Assembly (NCBI RefSeq): GCF_014647795.1
Contig: NZ_BMPW01000037.1
Coordinates: 1-64,000 of the forward strand
Reading direction: 5' to 3'
DNA length: 64,000 nt
DNA from: Actinoplanes campanulatus
GTDB lineage: Bacteria; Actinomycetota; Actinomycetes; Mycobacteriales; Micromonosporaceae
Each line of letters begins with the position of its first letter. The first letter of the stretch is position 1. Shown piece by piece: positions 1-7,198 of the stretch. The notes under the pieces were generated by a model that worked only from the letters and a program-made list of their open reading frames with translations, made no database searches and was not told where the DNA came from. A program made the translations under genes and the position numbers.

Positions 1-175
1 GGACCCCCGCAACACCTCCCGGCAATGCGCCGAGTGCGGGCACATCGACAAAAGGAATCGGCCTACCCGGGACGATTTCCTCTGCTTGAGGTGCGGGCAC
101 GCTGGCCCGGCCGACCACAACGCTGCGCGCAACATCGCGCGCAGGGCTGCCGTCATGCAGCCGAACGCGGCGTGA
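1..175 (+). CDS. tnpB: TnpB (IS200/IS605-type RNA-guided nuclease), C-terminal end only
   Basis: The window opens inside a reading frame whose last 57 residues are typical of a TnpB C-terminus. There is a zinc finger with two CxxC pairs (CAEC near the left edge, CLRC about 20 residues later), then the final RuvC motif around DHNAARN, and a TGA stop at 173-175. TnpB proteins of IS200/IS605 elements are RNA-guided nucleases whose guide (omega) RNA overlaps this end of the gene. Only the 3' end is visible, so whether the full gene is intact cannot be judged. Orientation places the right end of the element just after the stop. Confidence 0.88.
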   Translation, partial: DPRNTSRQCAECGHIDKRNRPTRDDFLCLRCGHAGPADHNAARNIARRAAVMQPNAA

Positions 176-207
176 CCCTAGCAGCCAGCTAGACCAACGA
201 ACGCAAG

Positions 208-227
208 CTCGGTCCTTCAGGGCCGAG
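208..227 (+). other. Terminal hairpin of the IS200/IS605 element (omega-RNA / right-end region)
   Basis: An 8-bp stem (CTCGGTCC / GGGCCGAG, one G-T pair) closes a TTCA loop 33 nt after the tnpB stop. Subterminal hairpins of this kind mark the right ends of IS200/IS605 elements and the 3' part of the omega RNA. The exact cleavage site cannot be fixed from one copy. The stop codon of the neighbouring response regulator lies 2 nt beyond the stem, so the element abuts that gene. Confidence 0.6.
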
Positions 228-228
228 T

Positions 229-942
229 TCATGACCGACGGTGTCCCTCGTCGAGTGGCTCGTAGGTGTATCCGACTCCCCAGACGGTGCGGATGCGGGC
301 CGGCTCGGCCGGGTCGTTCTCGATCTTCTCGCGGAGCCGACGGACGTGGACGGTGACGGTCGACTGGTCACCGAACTGCCATCCCCAGACCTTGTCCAGC
401 AGATCGGCGCGTGACCAGGCCCGGCCGGGATTGCGCATGAAGAAGACCAGCAGGTCGAACTCCCGGACGGTCAGTGCCAGCGGAGCGCCGTGGCGTTCGG
501 CGACACGGCGCGCGGTGTCGACGGTCAGGTCCGCCTCGCGCAGCGTCGCGGAGGGGCCGGGACTCACCGCCTGCCCGCCGGTGCGGCGCAGCACCGACTG
601 GATGCGCAGGACCAGCTCACGAGGGGAGAACGGCTTGGTCACGTAGTCGTCGGCGCCGACCTCCAGGCCGAGGACGCGGTCGGCCTCCTCGCCGAGCGCG
701 GTGAGCATGATGACCGGCAGGCCGGGCAGTTGCCGGCGGATCCGGCGGCACACCTCCAAGCCGTCGATGCCGGGCATCATCAGGTCGAGGACGACGAGGT
801 CGGGGCATTGGGCGGCGATCGCCGCGAGGCCGTCGGCGCCGTCGGCGGCCAGCCGCACCTCGCAGCCGGCCTGCTCCAGATAGCGCCGCACGACGTCACT
901 GACCGTGGCGTCGTCGTCGACCACCAGCACCCGATGTCCCAT
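229..942 (-). CDS. OmpR/PhoB-family response regulator (winged helix)
   Basis: A 237-residue two-component response regulator. The receiver domain (residues 1-115) has the acidic pair D10/D11, phospho-acceptor D53, switch T81 and K103. The C-terminal half is a Trans_reg_C winged helix, with the recognition region around STVTVHVRRLREKIE. A TAGCGT box at 954-949 lies 6 nt before the ATG, which suggests a leaderless transcript of its own even though the upstream operon ends only 9 nt away. No histidine kinase gene is visible: the usual downstream position is occupied by the IS200/IS605 end, so the kinase was lost, moved or lies beyond the element. Direct repeats at 4583-4650 and 7086-7101 have the geometry expected for its binding sites (inference). 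Confidence 0.93.
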   Translation of the reverse strand: MGHRVLVVDDDATVSDVVRRYLEQAGCEVRLAADGADGLAAIAAQCPDLVVLDLMMPGIDGLEVCRRIRRQLPGLPVIMLTALGEEADRVLGLEVGADDYVTKPFSPRELVLRIQSVLRRTGGQAVSPGPSATLREADLTVDTARRVAERHGAPLALTVREFDLLVFFMRNPGRAWSRADLLDKVWGWQFGDQSTVTVHVRRLREKIENDPAEPARIRTVWGVGYTYEPLDEGHRRS

Positions 943-951
943 CAGCCCACG

Positions 952-1395
952 CTACCCATGACCGGCTCCCCGTACGTTTCTCCCAGGCCTTTCGGAATTC
1001 TTACGGCCTTTCGCCGGTCGGCGCCGCAGCAACGCGGCGACGGCGACGACGAGAAGCACGACGATCAAGTTCCGGCCGTACGCCGAGGGCAGCGCCGAAG
1101 GGTTGTCCGCCGGGCGCCCGAAGCCGAGCACCAGCGGCAGCGCCACGACCGTGATCGCGGCGGCGCAGATCGTCGCGGCGATGACCGCCGGGCGCCGCCG
1201 TCGGGGGACCAGGCGGGTGATCACGGCGCCCGCCGCGAGCAGGGCCGGCATCCAGATGACGTCGTGGACGACCAGCACCCCGGCCAGGAAGGTCAGCACA
1301 CCGGCGGGTGCCAGATCCGGGTCGTGGAGGGCGCCGGCAACGGCGTACCCCATGATCAGAATTCCGGTGACGGCCAGGACGGTTCGCGTTTTCAC
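952..1395 (-). CDS. Small membrane protein of unknown function, last gene of the operon
   Basis: A 147-residue protein with about four hydrophobic segments and a basic C-terminus; I do not recognise the family. I chose the GTG at 1395 over an upstream ATG at 1428 because it forms a GTGA overlap with the stop of the molybdopterin-type gene and has GGAG at a good distance. Coupling to the b561/sulfite-oxidase-like gene suggests a membrane partner in the same redox or envelope pathway (inference). The TAG stop at 952-954 overlaps the proposed -10 box of the response regulator gene. Confidence 0.7.
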   Translation of the reverse strand: MKTRTVLAVTGILIMGYAVAGALHDPDLAPAGVLTFLAGVLVVHDVIWMPALLAAGAVITRLVPRRRRPAVIAATICAAAITVVALPLVLGFGRPADNPSALPSAYGRNLIVVLLVVAVAALLRRRPAKGRKNSERPGRNVRGAGHG

Positions 1396-2621
1396 CGTGA
1401 CTCCAGCACGGTGATCCGGCCGATCCATTTGGTCTGCAGCACGCCGGGCCGGTTCGGGGCGATCAGCCGTGCCGGGTAGCCGTGATCCAGGTGCAGGGGT
1501 TCGCCGGCCAGCCGCAGCGCGACCAGGGTGAGTGGATCACGGGTGTGCTCGGCCGGCACGGTCGTGGACCGGTACCGGCCGCCCGTCTGCAGTGACTCCA
1601 CGAGCACGGCCACTCGGTCCGGGTCGTCCCCGGCGAGTGCCACCAGGTCCCGTAGCCGGACGCCGGTCCACTGCCCGGAGGCGCTCCAGCCCTCCACGCA
1701 GGCGATCGGTAGGTCCGCGGTGTGCTGGGGGAGGGCGCCGAGGGCGGCCAGGTCCAGGCTCAGCTGCCGTCGCGTGCCGGTGACCACCAGCCGGTACGAC
1801 GGATCCACCACCAGGGAGGCGACCCCGGCGCCGATGGCGGTCGCGTTGACCGGCAACCCCTGTGGGCCCACGTGCGGGACGCGCGGCGCGAGGAGCGCGA
1901 GGCCGGACAGCGGCCGGACGGTCTGGCCGACCGTGGTCAGGGTGATCAGCCCGGCGGCGGTCCCGACGGCGCCGAGCAGCCCGCGCCGGCTCAGCCCGTC
2001 GGAGTCCGGCTCGGCGACAGGGCGGGCGGTGAGGGCGGTGCGCGCGGCCGGCAGTTGTACGCCGATGTGCACCAGCATCGCGCCGACCACCAGCCAGGCC
2101 ACCCAGTAGTGCCCGGCGGTGAAGAAGAACGGCATCGGCGCATACCAGCGGGCGACGTTCAGGACGCCGCTGACCACTTGGAACAGGGCGGCGGCGACCA
2201 GCACGCCGACGCTCGCGCGGGCGGCCGCGTGGGTGATCGACCGGATCGGAGGCCAGGTGAACAGATGCGGATAGACCGACCACAGTTTCGCGCCGAGCAG
2301 CGGCACGGTGGCGAGCCCGGTCGCCACGTGCAGGCCCTGCGTGAACCGGTAGAGCCCGACGGGCCGCGACGGCCACCAGAACCAGTCCGGCGGGTGCTGG
2401 ACCAGATGACTGATCAGGCCGGTCACGAAACAGACGGTGAACGTCACGGCGAGCGCGATGCCGACCTGGCTGGTCAGCCGGGTCGATCGCAACGCCGATG
2501 GGAACCGTCCGGGAAGCAGCGGCCCCCGGCGCAGTGCTTCCGGCGGCGCCGACAACCATTGCGCCAGCCGTCGCAAGGCCGGCGTACGGCCGGTCACTGG
2601 GGTGCCAGCGTGGCGAACCAT
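1392..2621 (-). CDS. Cytochrome b561-like membrane domain fused to a sulfite-oxidase-type molybdopterin domain
   Basis: A 409-residue protein. The N-terminal half (residues about 45-200) has four hydrophobic helices with histidines in the b561/NapC-like arrangement (GLHVATG, HYWVAWLVVGAMLVH). Then comes a twin-arginine-like SRRGLLG followed by a hydrophobic stretch. The C-terminal half resembles the sulfite oxidase molybdopterin fold, with the hallmark CVEGWSASGQWTGVRL carrying the candidate Mo-ligand Cys, and PNRPGVLQTKWIGRI near the end. Such fusions are electron-transfer oxidoreductases; the substrate is unknown. The ATG at 2621 is supported by GGAGG 7 nt upstream, giving a 28-nt overlap with the upstream methyltransferase. 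An internal GTG at 2597 would instead give a GTGA overlap. Confidence 0.85.
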   Translation of the reverse strand: MVRHAGTPVTGRTPALRRLAQWLSAPPEALRRGPLLPGRFPSALRSTRLTSQVGIALAVTFTVCFVTGLISHLVQHPPDWFWWPSRPVGLYRFTQGLHVATGLATVPLLGAKLWSVYPHLFTWPPIRSITHAAARASVGVLVAAALFQVVSGVLNVARWYAPMPFFFTAGHYWVAWLVVGAMLVHIGVQLPAARTALTARPVAEPDSDGLSRRGLLGAVGTAAGLITLTTVGQTVRPLSGLALLAPRVPHVGPQGLPVNATAIGAGVASLVVDPSYRLVVTGTRRQLSLDLAALGALPQHTADLPIACVEGWSASGQWTGVRLRDLVALAGDDPDRVAVLVESLQTGGRYRSTTVPAEHTRDPLTLVALRLAGEPLHLDHGYPARLIAPNRPGVLQTKWIGRITVLESR

Positions 2622-3235
2622 CGGCCGGCCTCCGTCCTGGTGTCGAGGATGCGCAGGGCGGCGGCCGACGCCAGCGCGGTGAGGCCGTCGGCGGGAACGC
2701 AGGCCCAGGGTAGGGGACCGCCCTGGCCGGCCGGGGTCTGCACCGTCGCGATGCCGGACCAGGCGGGGGTGCCGGGCGGTGCCAGTTCAGCGTGCAGCCG
2801 CCCGTCGGGTTCCAGCAGTTCGCGGCACCGGCGCAGGAGCCGGCGCGGGTTGCCGCCGATGCCGATGTTGCCGTCGGCCAGCAGGAGATGCCGCCAGCGG
2901 CCGGTGCCGGGCACCGGGTCGAAGACGTCGCGCCGCAGTGCCGTCGCGCCGCGGCGGCGGGCGAGGCGGACCGCAGTGGCGCTGATGTCGATGCCGAGAG
3001 CCGGCCGGCCGGAGCGGGCCAGCGCGCCGGTGAGCCGGCCGGGACCGCAGCCGACGTCGAGGGTCGGGCCGGTGCAGCGGTCGAGTAGTGCTACGTCTCC
3101 GGCGATGACGTCCTGGCACCAGGCGCCCGGATCGAATCGGAGCACATTGCCGCTTTCGTGCCGGGCGGTGAACGCGGCGGGGATGCCGGCCGCGGCCCGG
3201 TTGATGGCGGCGTCGAAGACCGCGACGGCGTTCAT
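2594..3235 (-). CDS. Class I SAM-dependent methyltransferase
   Basis: A 213-residue Rossmann-fold methyltransferase. Motif I is LDVGCGPGRL, followed by the acidic strand end GIDIS and a motif II-like region LLLADGNIGIGG. The substrate is not evident, though proteins of this shape sit beside DUF2064 and GT2 transferases in similar actinobacterial clusters. The ATG at 3235 overlaps the upstream stop as ATGA, so the longer open frame upstream is a shadow of the DUF2064 gene. Translational coupling on both sides makes it part of the 4547-to-952 operon. Confidence 0.85.
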   Translation of the reverse strand: MNAVAVFDAAINRAAAGIPAAFTARHESGNVLRFDPGAWCQDVIAGDVALLDRCTGPTLDVGCGPGRLTGALARSGRPALGIDISATAVRLARRRGATALRRDVFDPVPGTGRWRHLLLADGNIGIGGNPRRLLRRCRELLEPDGRLHAELAPPGTPAWSGIATVQTPAGQGGPLPWACVPADGLTALASAAALRILDTRTEAGRWFATLAPQ

Positions 3236-3891
3236 CCGGCGACCGCCGTCGGTGACGGCATCTCGGTGGCGACAGCGCGAGCGAAACGGCTGTTCGCCGG
3301 GCACAGGGCGGCCACCGCGTGTGCGTCGGCCGCGGTGTCCACATCGCGCAGCTGAGGCAGCAGCTGTATGCGCAGGCCGTGGCGGCGCAGCGCGGTCAGC
3401 GTCTGCCGCCCGGTGGTCGGTGTGGAGGTGGGGATGGTGCGCAGGATCTCGGCGTGGCGGGGGTCGCGCAGGCCCAGTGCCCACCAGCCGCCGTCGTCTG
3501 CCGGCCCCAGCACCGCGTCCACGTCGGCGAGCAGCCGCAGGGCCCTGTCGAGGTGTGCGACGGTGGCGAGTTGTGGGGTGTCCATGCCGATCAGGACGGT
3601 GGCCGTCTGCGGTGCCCGGGTGTCGGCGAACGCGTTGGCGAGGCGGTCGCCGAGCGGGCCGCCTCGCTGCGGGCACACCGTCCAGCCCGGCGGTGCCGGG
3701 TAGTCGCCGTCGACGACCAGGACCCGGGCGCCGGCCGCGGCCGCGGCCGCGGCGACCGTGTCGAGGGTGTCGGCCAGCGCGGCGGCGGCGATCCGGGCCG
3801 CCTGGCCAGGGGTGCAGGGTGGGCACAGCCGCGTCTTGACCCGGCCCGCAACCGGGGCCTTGGCCATCACCAGGACCTGGGGAGCGTTCAC
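3232..3891 (-). CDS. DUF2064 / TIGR04282-type nucleotidyl- or glycosyltransferase
   Basis: A 219-residue protein of the PF09837 (DUF2064) family. It starts with VLVMAKAPVAGRVKTRL, the signature of this GT-A-fold group, and contains MDTPQL and GPADDGGWW, which correspond to the metal/nucleotide-binding acidic motifs. Family members are annotated as rSAM/selenodomain-associated transferases, and the acceptor is generally unknown. The GTG start at 3891 overlaps the stop of the GT2 gene (GTGA). Pairing with a GT2 enzyme and a methyltransferase suggests a small glycan or glycolipid pathway (inference). Confidence 0.85.
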   Translation of the reverse strand: MNAPQVLVMAKAPVAGRVKTRLCPPCTPGQAARIAAAALADTLDTVAAAAAAAGARVLVVDGDYPAPPGWTVCPQRGGPLGDRLANAFADTRAPQTATVLIGMDTPQLATVAHLDRALRLLADVDAVLGPADDGGWWALGLRDPRHAEILRTIPTSTPTTGRQTLTALRRHGLRIQLLPQLRDVDTAADAHAVAALCPANSRFARAVATEMPSPTAVAG

Positions 3892-4547
3892 CGGGCCAGC
3901 ACCGCGCTCATGTCGCGGACCGCCCGGAGGGTGCCGAGGACGGTGCCGGTCACCTTGGAGCGGGTGCCGGCCGCCCGCGGGTGGTAGTCGACGTCGACCT
4001 CGACCACCCGCCAGCCGGCCCGCCCGGCGGTGATCAGCAGCTCCAGCGGATAGCCGAACCGGCGGTCGCGCAACCCCAGAGCGAGCAGGTCGTCGCGGCG
4101 TACGGCCCGGATCGGCCCGATGTCGTGCACATCGACACCGGCCGTGCGGCGCAGCCGGTGGGCGAGGACGGCGTTGGCGGCCCGCGCGTGCAGCGGCCAC
4201 ACCCCACGTGCCGTCGGCCGTCGTCGGCCGGTGATCAACTCGGCCGCACCGCAGAGCACGGGGCCGGCCAGCCTGGGCAGCTGCGCCGGGTCGAAGGAGC
4301 CGTCGGCGTCCATCACGCACACCACCCCGTCGACCGGGTCGGCGGCCAGCACACCGGCGTGTACGGCCGCGCCGTACCCGGGCTCGGCCACGCTGATCAC
4401 CTCCGCGCCGTGAGCGCGGGCCACCGCGGCCGAACCGTCGGTCGAGCCGTTGTCCACCACGATCGGCCGGTAGCCGGCCGGCATCCGGGCCAGCAGGCCG
4501 GGCAGGGCCGCAGCCTCGTCCCGGCAGGGAAGCACCACATCGGTCAT
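3888..4547 (-). CDS. Family 2 glycosyltransferase, first gene of the operon
   Basis: A 219-residue GT2 enzyme starting VVLPCRDEAAALPGLL, with the nucleotide-sugar site VVDNGSTDGS and the metal-binding DxD as MDADGSFD near residue 80. The later IGPIRAVRRDDLL region resembles dolichyl-phosphate-mannose-synthase-like enzymes. There are no membrane helices, so it probably works at the cytoplasmic face with a separate membrane partner. A TAGCGT box at 4560-4555 lies 7 nt before the ATG, consistent with leaderless transcription. The gene is divergent from the epimerase, and the operator array lies between them. Confidence 0.88.
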   Translation of the reverse strand: MTDVVLPCRDEAAALPGLLARMPAGYRPIVVDNGSTDGSAAVARAHGAEVISVAEPGYGAAVHAGVLAADPVDGVVCVMDADGSFDPAQLPRLAGPVLCGAAELITGRRRPTARGVWPLHARAANAVLAHRLRRTAGVDVHDIGPIRAVRRDDLLALGLRDRRFGYPLELLITAGRAGWRVVEVDVDYHPRAAGTRSKVTGTVLGTLRAVRDMSAVLAR

Positions 4548-4554
4548 GCTTCGG

Positions 4555-4560
4555 ACGCTA
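4555..4560 (-). promoter_or_regulatory. Candidate -10 box (TAGCGT) for the GT2 operon, leaderless
   Basis: On the minus strand TAGCGT ends 7 nt before the ATG at 4547, the usual geometry of actinobacterial leaderless transcripts. The same hexamer sits 6 nt before the response regulator start (954-949). The nearest operator unit (4583-4599) falls where the -35 region would be. Confidence 0.5.
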
Positions 4561-4582
4561 GGACCGGATCCGTCCGGATTTC

Positions 4583-4650
4583 CTTACGAGGCGATGACGA
4601 GGTCTTACGAAACGGTGACGTGGCCCGCGAGTCCTTACGATCCGCTGACG
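4583..4650. promoter_or_regulatory. Three-copy operator array, CTTACGA-N5-TGACG
   Basis: Three near-identical units occur at 4583-4599, 4604-4620 and 4634-4650, each CTTACGA, five variable bases, then TGACG. Inside each unit TTACG and TGACG start exactly 11 bp apart, the tandem half-site spacing bound by OmpR/PhoB-type dimers. Units start 21 and 30 bp apart, about two and three helical turns. They lie between two divergent leaderless promoters. A fourth unit occurs at 7085-7101 before the DUF1996 gene. The regulator is probably the response regulator at 229-942 (inference). Confidence 0.75.
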
Positions 4651-4688
4651 GCTCGCCGCAACCGGGATCCGCCGCCTGGTCGCGGCCC

Positions 4689-4694
4689 TACGGT
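4689..4694 (+). promoter_or_regulatory. Candidate -10 box (TACGGT) for the epimerase gene, leaderless
   Basis: TACGGT ends 7 nt before the GTG start at 4702. There is no Shine-Dalgarno sequence in between, consistent with a leaderless mRNA. The operator array lies 39 nt and more upstream of this box. Confidence 0.45.
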
Positions 4695-4701
4695 CGGCGC
4701 C

Positions 4702-5751
4702 GTGACTCACGTACTCGTGACCGGTGGAGCCGGTTTCATCGGAACCCATGTCGTAACCGCCCTGCACGACGCCGGCCACCAGGTGACCGTCGCCGACGCA
4801 GGCCATCGCGGCGCGCACCGCGCGCCGCTGCCGGACACCGTGGCGGGAGCCCCGCTGCACCGGCTCGACCTTCGCGACCAGGCGGCGGTCGCGGGCGTCC
4901 TGGCCGGTGTCGACGTCGTGGTTCACCAGGCCGCCATGGTGGGACTCGGCGTGGACCTCGACGATCTGCCCGAATACGTCGGCTGCAACAGCCTCGGCAC
5001 CGCCGTCCTGCTGACCGAGATGGCCCGCGCCGGCATCCACCGGCTGGTGCTGGCCAGCTCCATGGTCGTCTACGGCGAAGGCGCCTACACCTGCCCGCGG
5101 CACGGCCCGGCACGCCCCGGGCCGCGGACGGTCGCGGACCTGTCCGCCGGCCGGTTCGAGCCGCCCTGCGCCGTCTGCGGCACCCCACTCGAGCCGGGCC
5201 TCGTCGACGAACAGGCGCCGCTGGACCCGCGCAGCGTGTACGCCGCGACCAAGGTCGCCCAGGAACACCTCACGGCGGCGTGGACACGGCAAACCGGCGG
5301 CACCACCATCGCCCTGCGATACCACAACGTGTACGGGCCGGGCATGCCCCGTGACACCCCGTACAGCGGTGTCGCCGCGATCTTCCGATCCGCGCTGGAA
5401 GCCGGCCGGGCGCCGCGGGTATTTGAGGACGGCGGCCAACGCCGCGACTTCGTGCACGTCCGTGACGTGGCAGCCGCCAACCTCGCCGCCATGACCGCGA
5501 CCGGCACGCACACCGGCTGGCGTGCCTACAACATCGCCTCCGGCCGCCCGGCCACCGTCGGGCAGATGGCCGCCGAACTCGCCCGAGCCGCCGGAGGCCC
5601 CTCTCCCGTCGTCACGGGCGAGTTCCGGCTCGGCGACGTGCGGCACGTGGTCGCCGCGCCGGCACGAGCGCGGGCCGAGCTGGGCTTCGAGGCCACCGTG
5701 GACCTCGCCGCCGGGATCACCGAATTCGCCTCCACCACGCTGCGCGGATGA
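4702..5751 (+). CDS. NAD-dependent epimerase/dehydratase (extended SDR)
   Basis: A 349-residue extended short-chain dehydrogenase. The N-terminus VLVTGGAGFIGTHVV is the NAD-binding glycine motif. The catalytic Ser lies in LVLASSMVVYGEG, and YAATKVAQE provides the YxxxK pair. RYHNVYGPGMPRDTPYSGV is the usual substrate-binding stretch. A CAVC...C-type insertion near residue 155 (cysteine-containing, between the Ser and Tyr motifs) is less common. It is likely a nucleotide-sugar epimerase or dehydratase. GTG at 4702 is preferred to an ATG at 4546 because the longer frame would run through the operator array and overlap the divergent gene. Confidence 0.88.
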   Translation: MTHVLVTGGAGFIGTHVVTALHDAGHQVTVADAGHRGAHRAPLPDTVAGAPLHRLDLRDQAAVAGVLAGVDVVVHQAAMVGLGVDLDDLPEYVGCNSLGTAVLLTEMARAGIHRLVLASSMVVYGEGAYTCPRHGPARPGPRTVADLSAGRFEPPCAVCGTPLEPGLVDEQAPLDPRSVYAATKVAQEHLTAAWTRQTGGTTIALRYHNVYGPGMPRDTPYSGVAAIFRSALEAGRAPRVFEDGGQRRDFVHVRDVAAANLAAMTATGTHTGWRAYNIASGRPATVGQMAAELARAAGGPSPVVTGEFRLGDVRHVVAAPARARAELGFEATVDLAAGITEFASTTLRG

Positions 5752-7073
5752 GCATCCGCCCGTGGAACCGGCCGCCCCGTGCCGACCTGATCGCCGCCGC
5801 CGTCGCTGTCGGGTTGTTCGCGGCGGCCGCGGTCACCGGCGGTGTGCTGTACCTGCTGGGGCGACCCGTTCACGCCAGCACCCCGCCCCTGTTCGCGCAC
5901 TGGCTGCCGCACGTCGGCCCCGGCACACCGCTCGCCCTGCTGGTCGCCGTACTGGTCTGGTGGCGAGGGCCGGCACTGGCGGCCCGGACGCACTGGCGGC
6001 TGTTACCGGCCCTGTCCTATGTCGCCGCCGTGGCGTGGACGTTGTCGCTCGCGCTGATCGACGGCTGGCGACGCGGCATCACCGACCGGTTGACCACCGA
6101 GCACGAATACCTGCACGAGGTTCCCGGCATCACCGACATCCCCGCCACACTGGCCGAATTCACCACCCGGATCCTCGACTTCCAGCCGGACTCATGGACC
6201 ACCCACGTGTCCGCTCACCCGCCGGGGGCGCTGCTCGTCTTCGTCTGGCTCGACCGTGCCGGACTCGGCGGCGGCGCCTGGGCCGGGATGCTGTGCATCC
6301 TGGTGGCAAGCCTGGTGGCCGTCGCGGTGCCGCACACGGTACGGCTGCTCAGCACCGAAGAGGCAGCCCGGGCCGTGGTGCCGTTCGTGGTGCTGTTCCC
6401 CGGCGCGGTCTGGTCCGGAGTATCGGCCGACGGACTGTTCGCGGGCGTGACAGCCACCGGCGTCGCCCTGCTGGCACACGGCGCGGCTCGTGGGCGCGCG
6501 GGGGCCGCGGTCGCCGGCGGCCTCCTGCTGGCTTTCGGCTGCTACCTGTCGTACGGGCTCGTCCTGATGGCCGCGATCGCCCTGGCGGTCGTCGTCGCTG
6601 CCGGCCCGCATCGGCGCACCGCGGGTTGGGCGTTCGCCGGAACGATGCCGGTCGTGGCCGCTTTCACGGCGGCCGGCTTCTCCTGGCCCACCGGCTATCA
6701 CCTGCTCATCGAGCGCTACTACCAGGGCATCGCCAGCGATCGCGCCTACGGCTACTGGGTGTGGGCCAACCTCGCGCTGATGGCCGTCGCCGCCGGTCCC
6801 GCAGCGGCGGTGATCCTTCGCCGGGCGGTGACGGCCGCACGACCGCGCGCTCGCAATGCCGTCTGGGTCGTGCCGCTCGCCGCTGCGGCGGCGATCGTCG
6901 CCGCGGACCTGTCGGGCTACAGCAAGGCCGAGGTGGAACGCATCTGGCTGCCCTTCGCGGTATGGCTGATGGCCGGTGCGCCCCTGATACCACCCGCGGA
7001 CCGCCGGACCTGGCTCGCCGTGCAGGCAGCAGTGGCCCTGACGGTCAACCACCTGGTCCTGACGGTCTGGTAG
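5748..7073 (+). CDS. Polytopic membrane protein, GT-C-like glycosyltransferase
   Basis: A 441-residue integral membrane protein with roughly ten hydrophobic helices. A loop after the second or third helix carries an acidic/His-rich stretch (TTEHEYLHEVPGI) and later THVSAHPPGALLVFVWLD, which resembles the large first external loop of GT-C enzymes. It overlaps the epimerase stop as ATGA, so the two are co-translated. It probably transfers a sugar from a lipid carrier onto an envelope acceptor, using products of the neighbouring GT2 and epimerase (inference). The specificity is unknown. Confidence 0.75.
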   Translation: MSIRPWNRPPRADLIAAAVAVGLFAAAAVTGGVLYLLGRPVHASTPPLFAHWLPHVGPGTPLALLVAVLVWWRGPALAARTHWRLLPALSYVAAVAWTLSLALIDGWRRGITDRLTTEHEYLHEVPGITDIPATLAEFTTRILDFQPDSWTTHVSAHPPGALLVFVWLDRAGLGGGAWAGMLCILVASLVAVAVPHTVRLLSTEEAARAVVPFVVLFPGAVWSGVSADGLFAGVTATGVALLAHGAARGRAGAAVAGGLLLAFGCYLSYGLVLMAAIALAVVVAAGPHRRTAGWAFAGTMPVVAAFTAAGFSWPTGYHLLIERYYQGIASDRAYGYWVWANLALMAVAAGPAAAVILRRAVTAARPRARNAVWVVPLAAAAAIVAADLSGYSKAEVERIWLPFAVWLMAGAPLIPPADRRTWLAVQAAVALTVNHLVLTVW

Positions 7074-7084
7074 CCCCACAAGTT

Positions 7085-7118
7085 CTTACCAAATGATGAC
7101 GTACCCGTCGAATATTCA
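7085..7118 (+). promoter_or_regulatory. Promoter of the DUF1996 gene with a fourth operator unit
   Basis: CTTACCA-N5-TGACG at 7085-7101 repeats the unit found three times in the 4.6-kb divergent promoter, again with an 11-bp half-site step. TATTCA at 7113-7118 is a plausible -10 box, which would put the operator over the -35 region as in class II activation. The start codon is 80 nt further on, so this transcript has a leader. Confidence 0.6.
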
Positions 7119-7198
7119 TCTTTCGTCGCTCAGCGGTTCGTACCCGTTCACGTCGACACATCACCGGATCCGGCCTTCACCGCATCGAGGAGATCCCC

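Noticed and set aside
1722-3839. A 705-codon plus-strand frame
   Set aside because: Shadow of the coupled minus-strand operon; low-complexity Arg/Gly/Pro composition and no domain.
4583-4650. The three repeats as a CRISPR array
   Set aside because: The unit is only 17 bp with unequal steps of 21 and 30 bp and lies in a promoter; there are no cas genes.
4546-4701. Longer N-terminus of the epimerase from ATG 4546
   Set aside because: It would translate the operator array and overlap the divergent start; the Rossmann motif begins right after GTG 4702.
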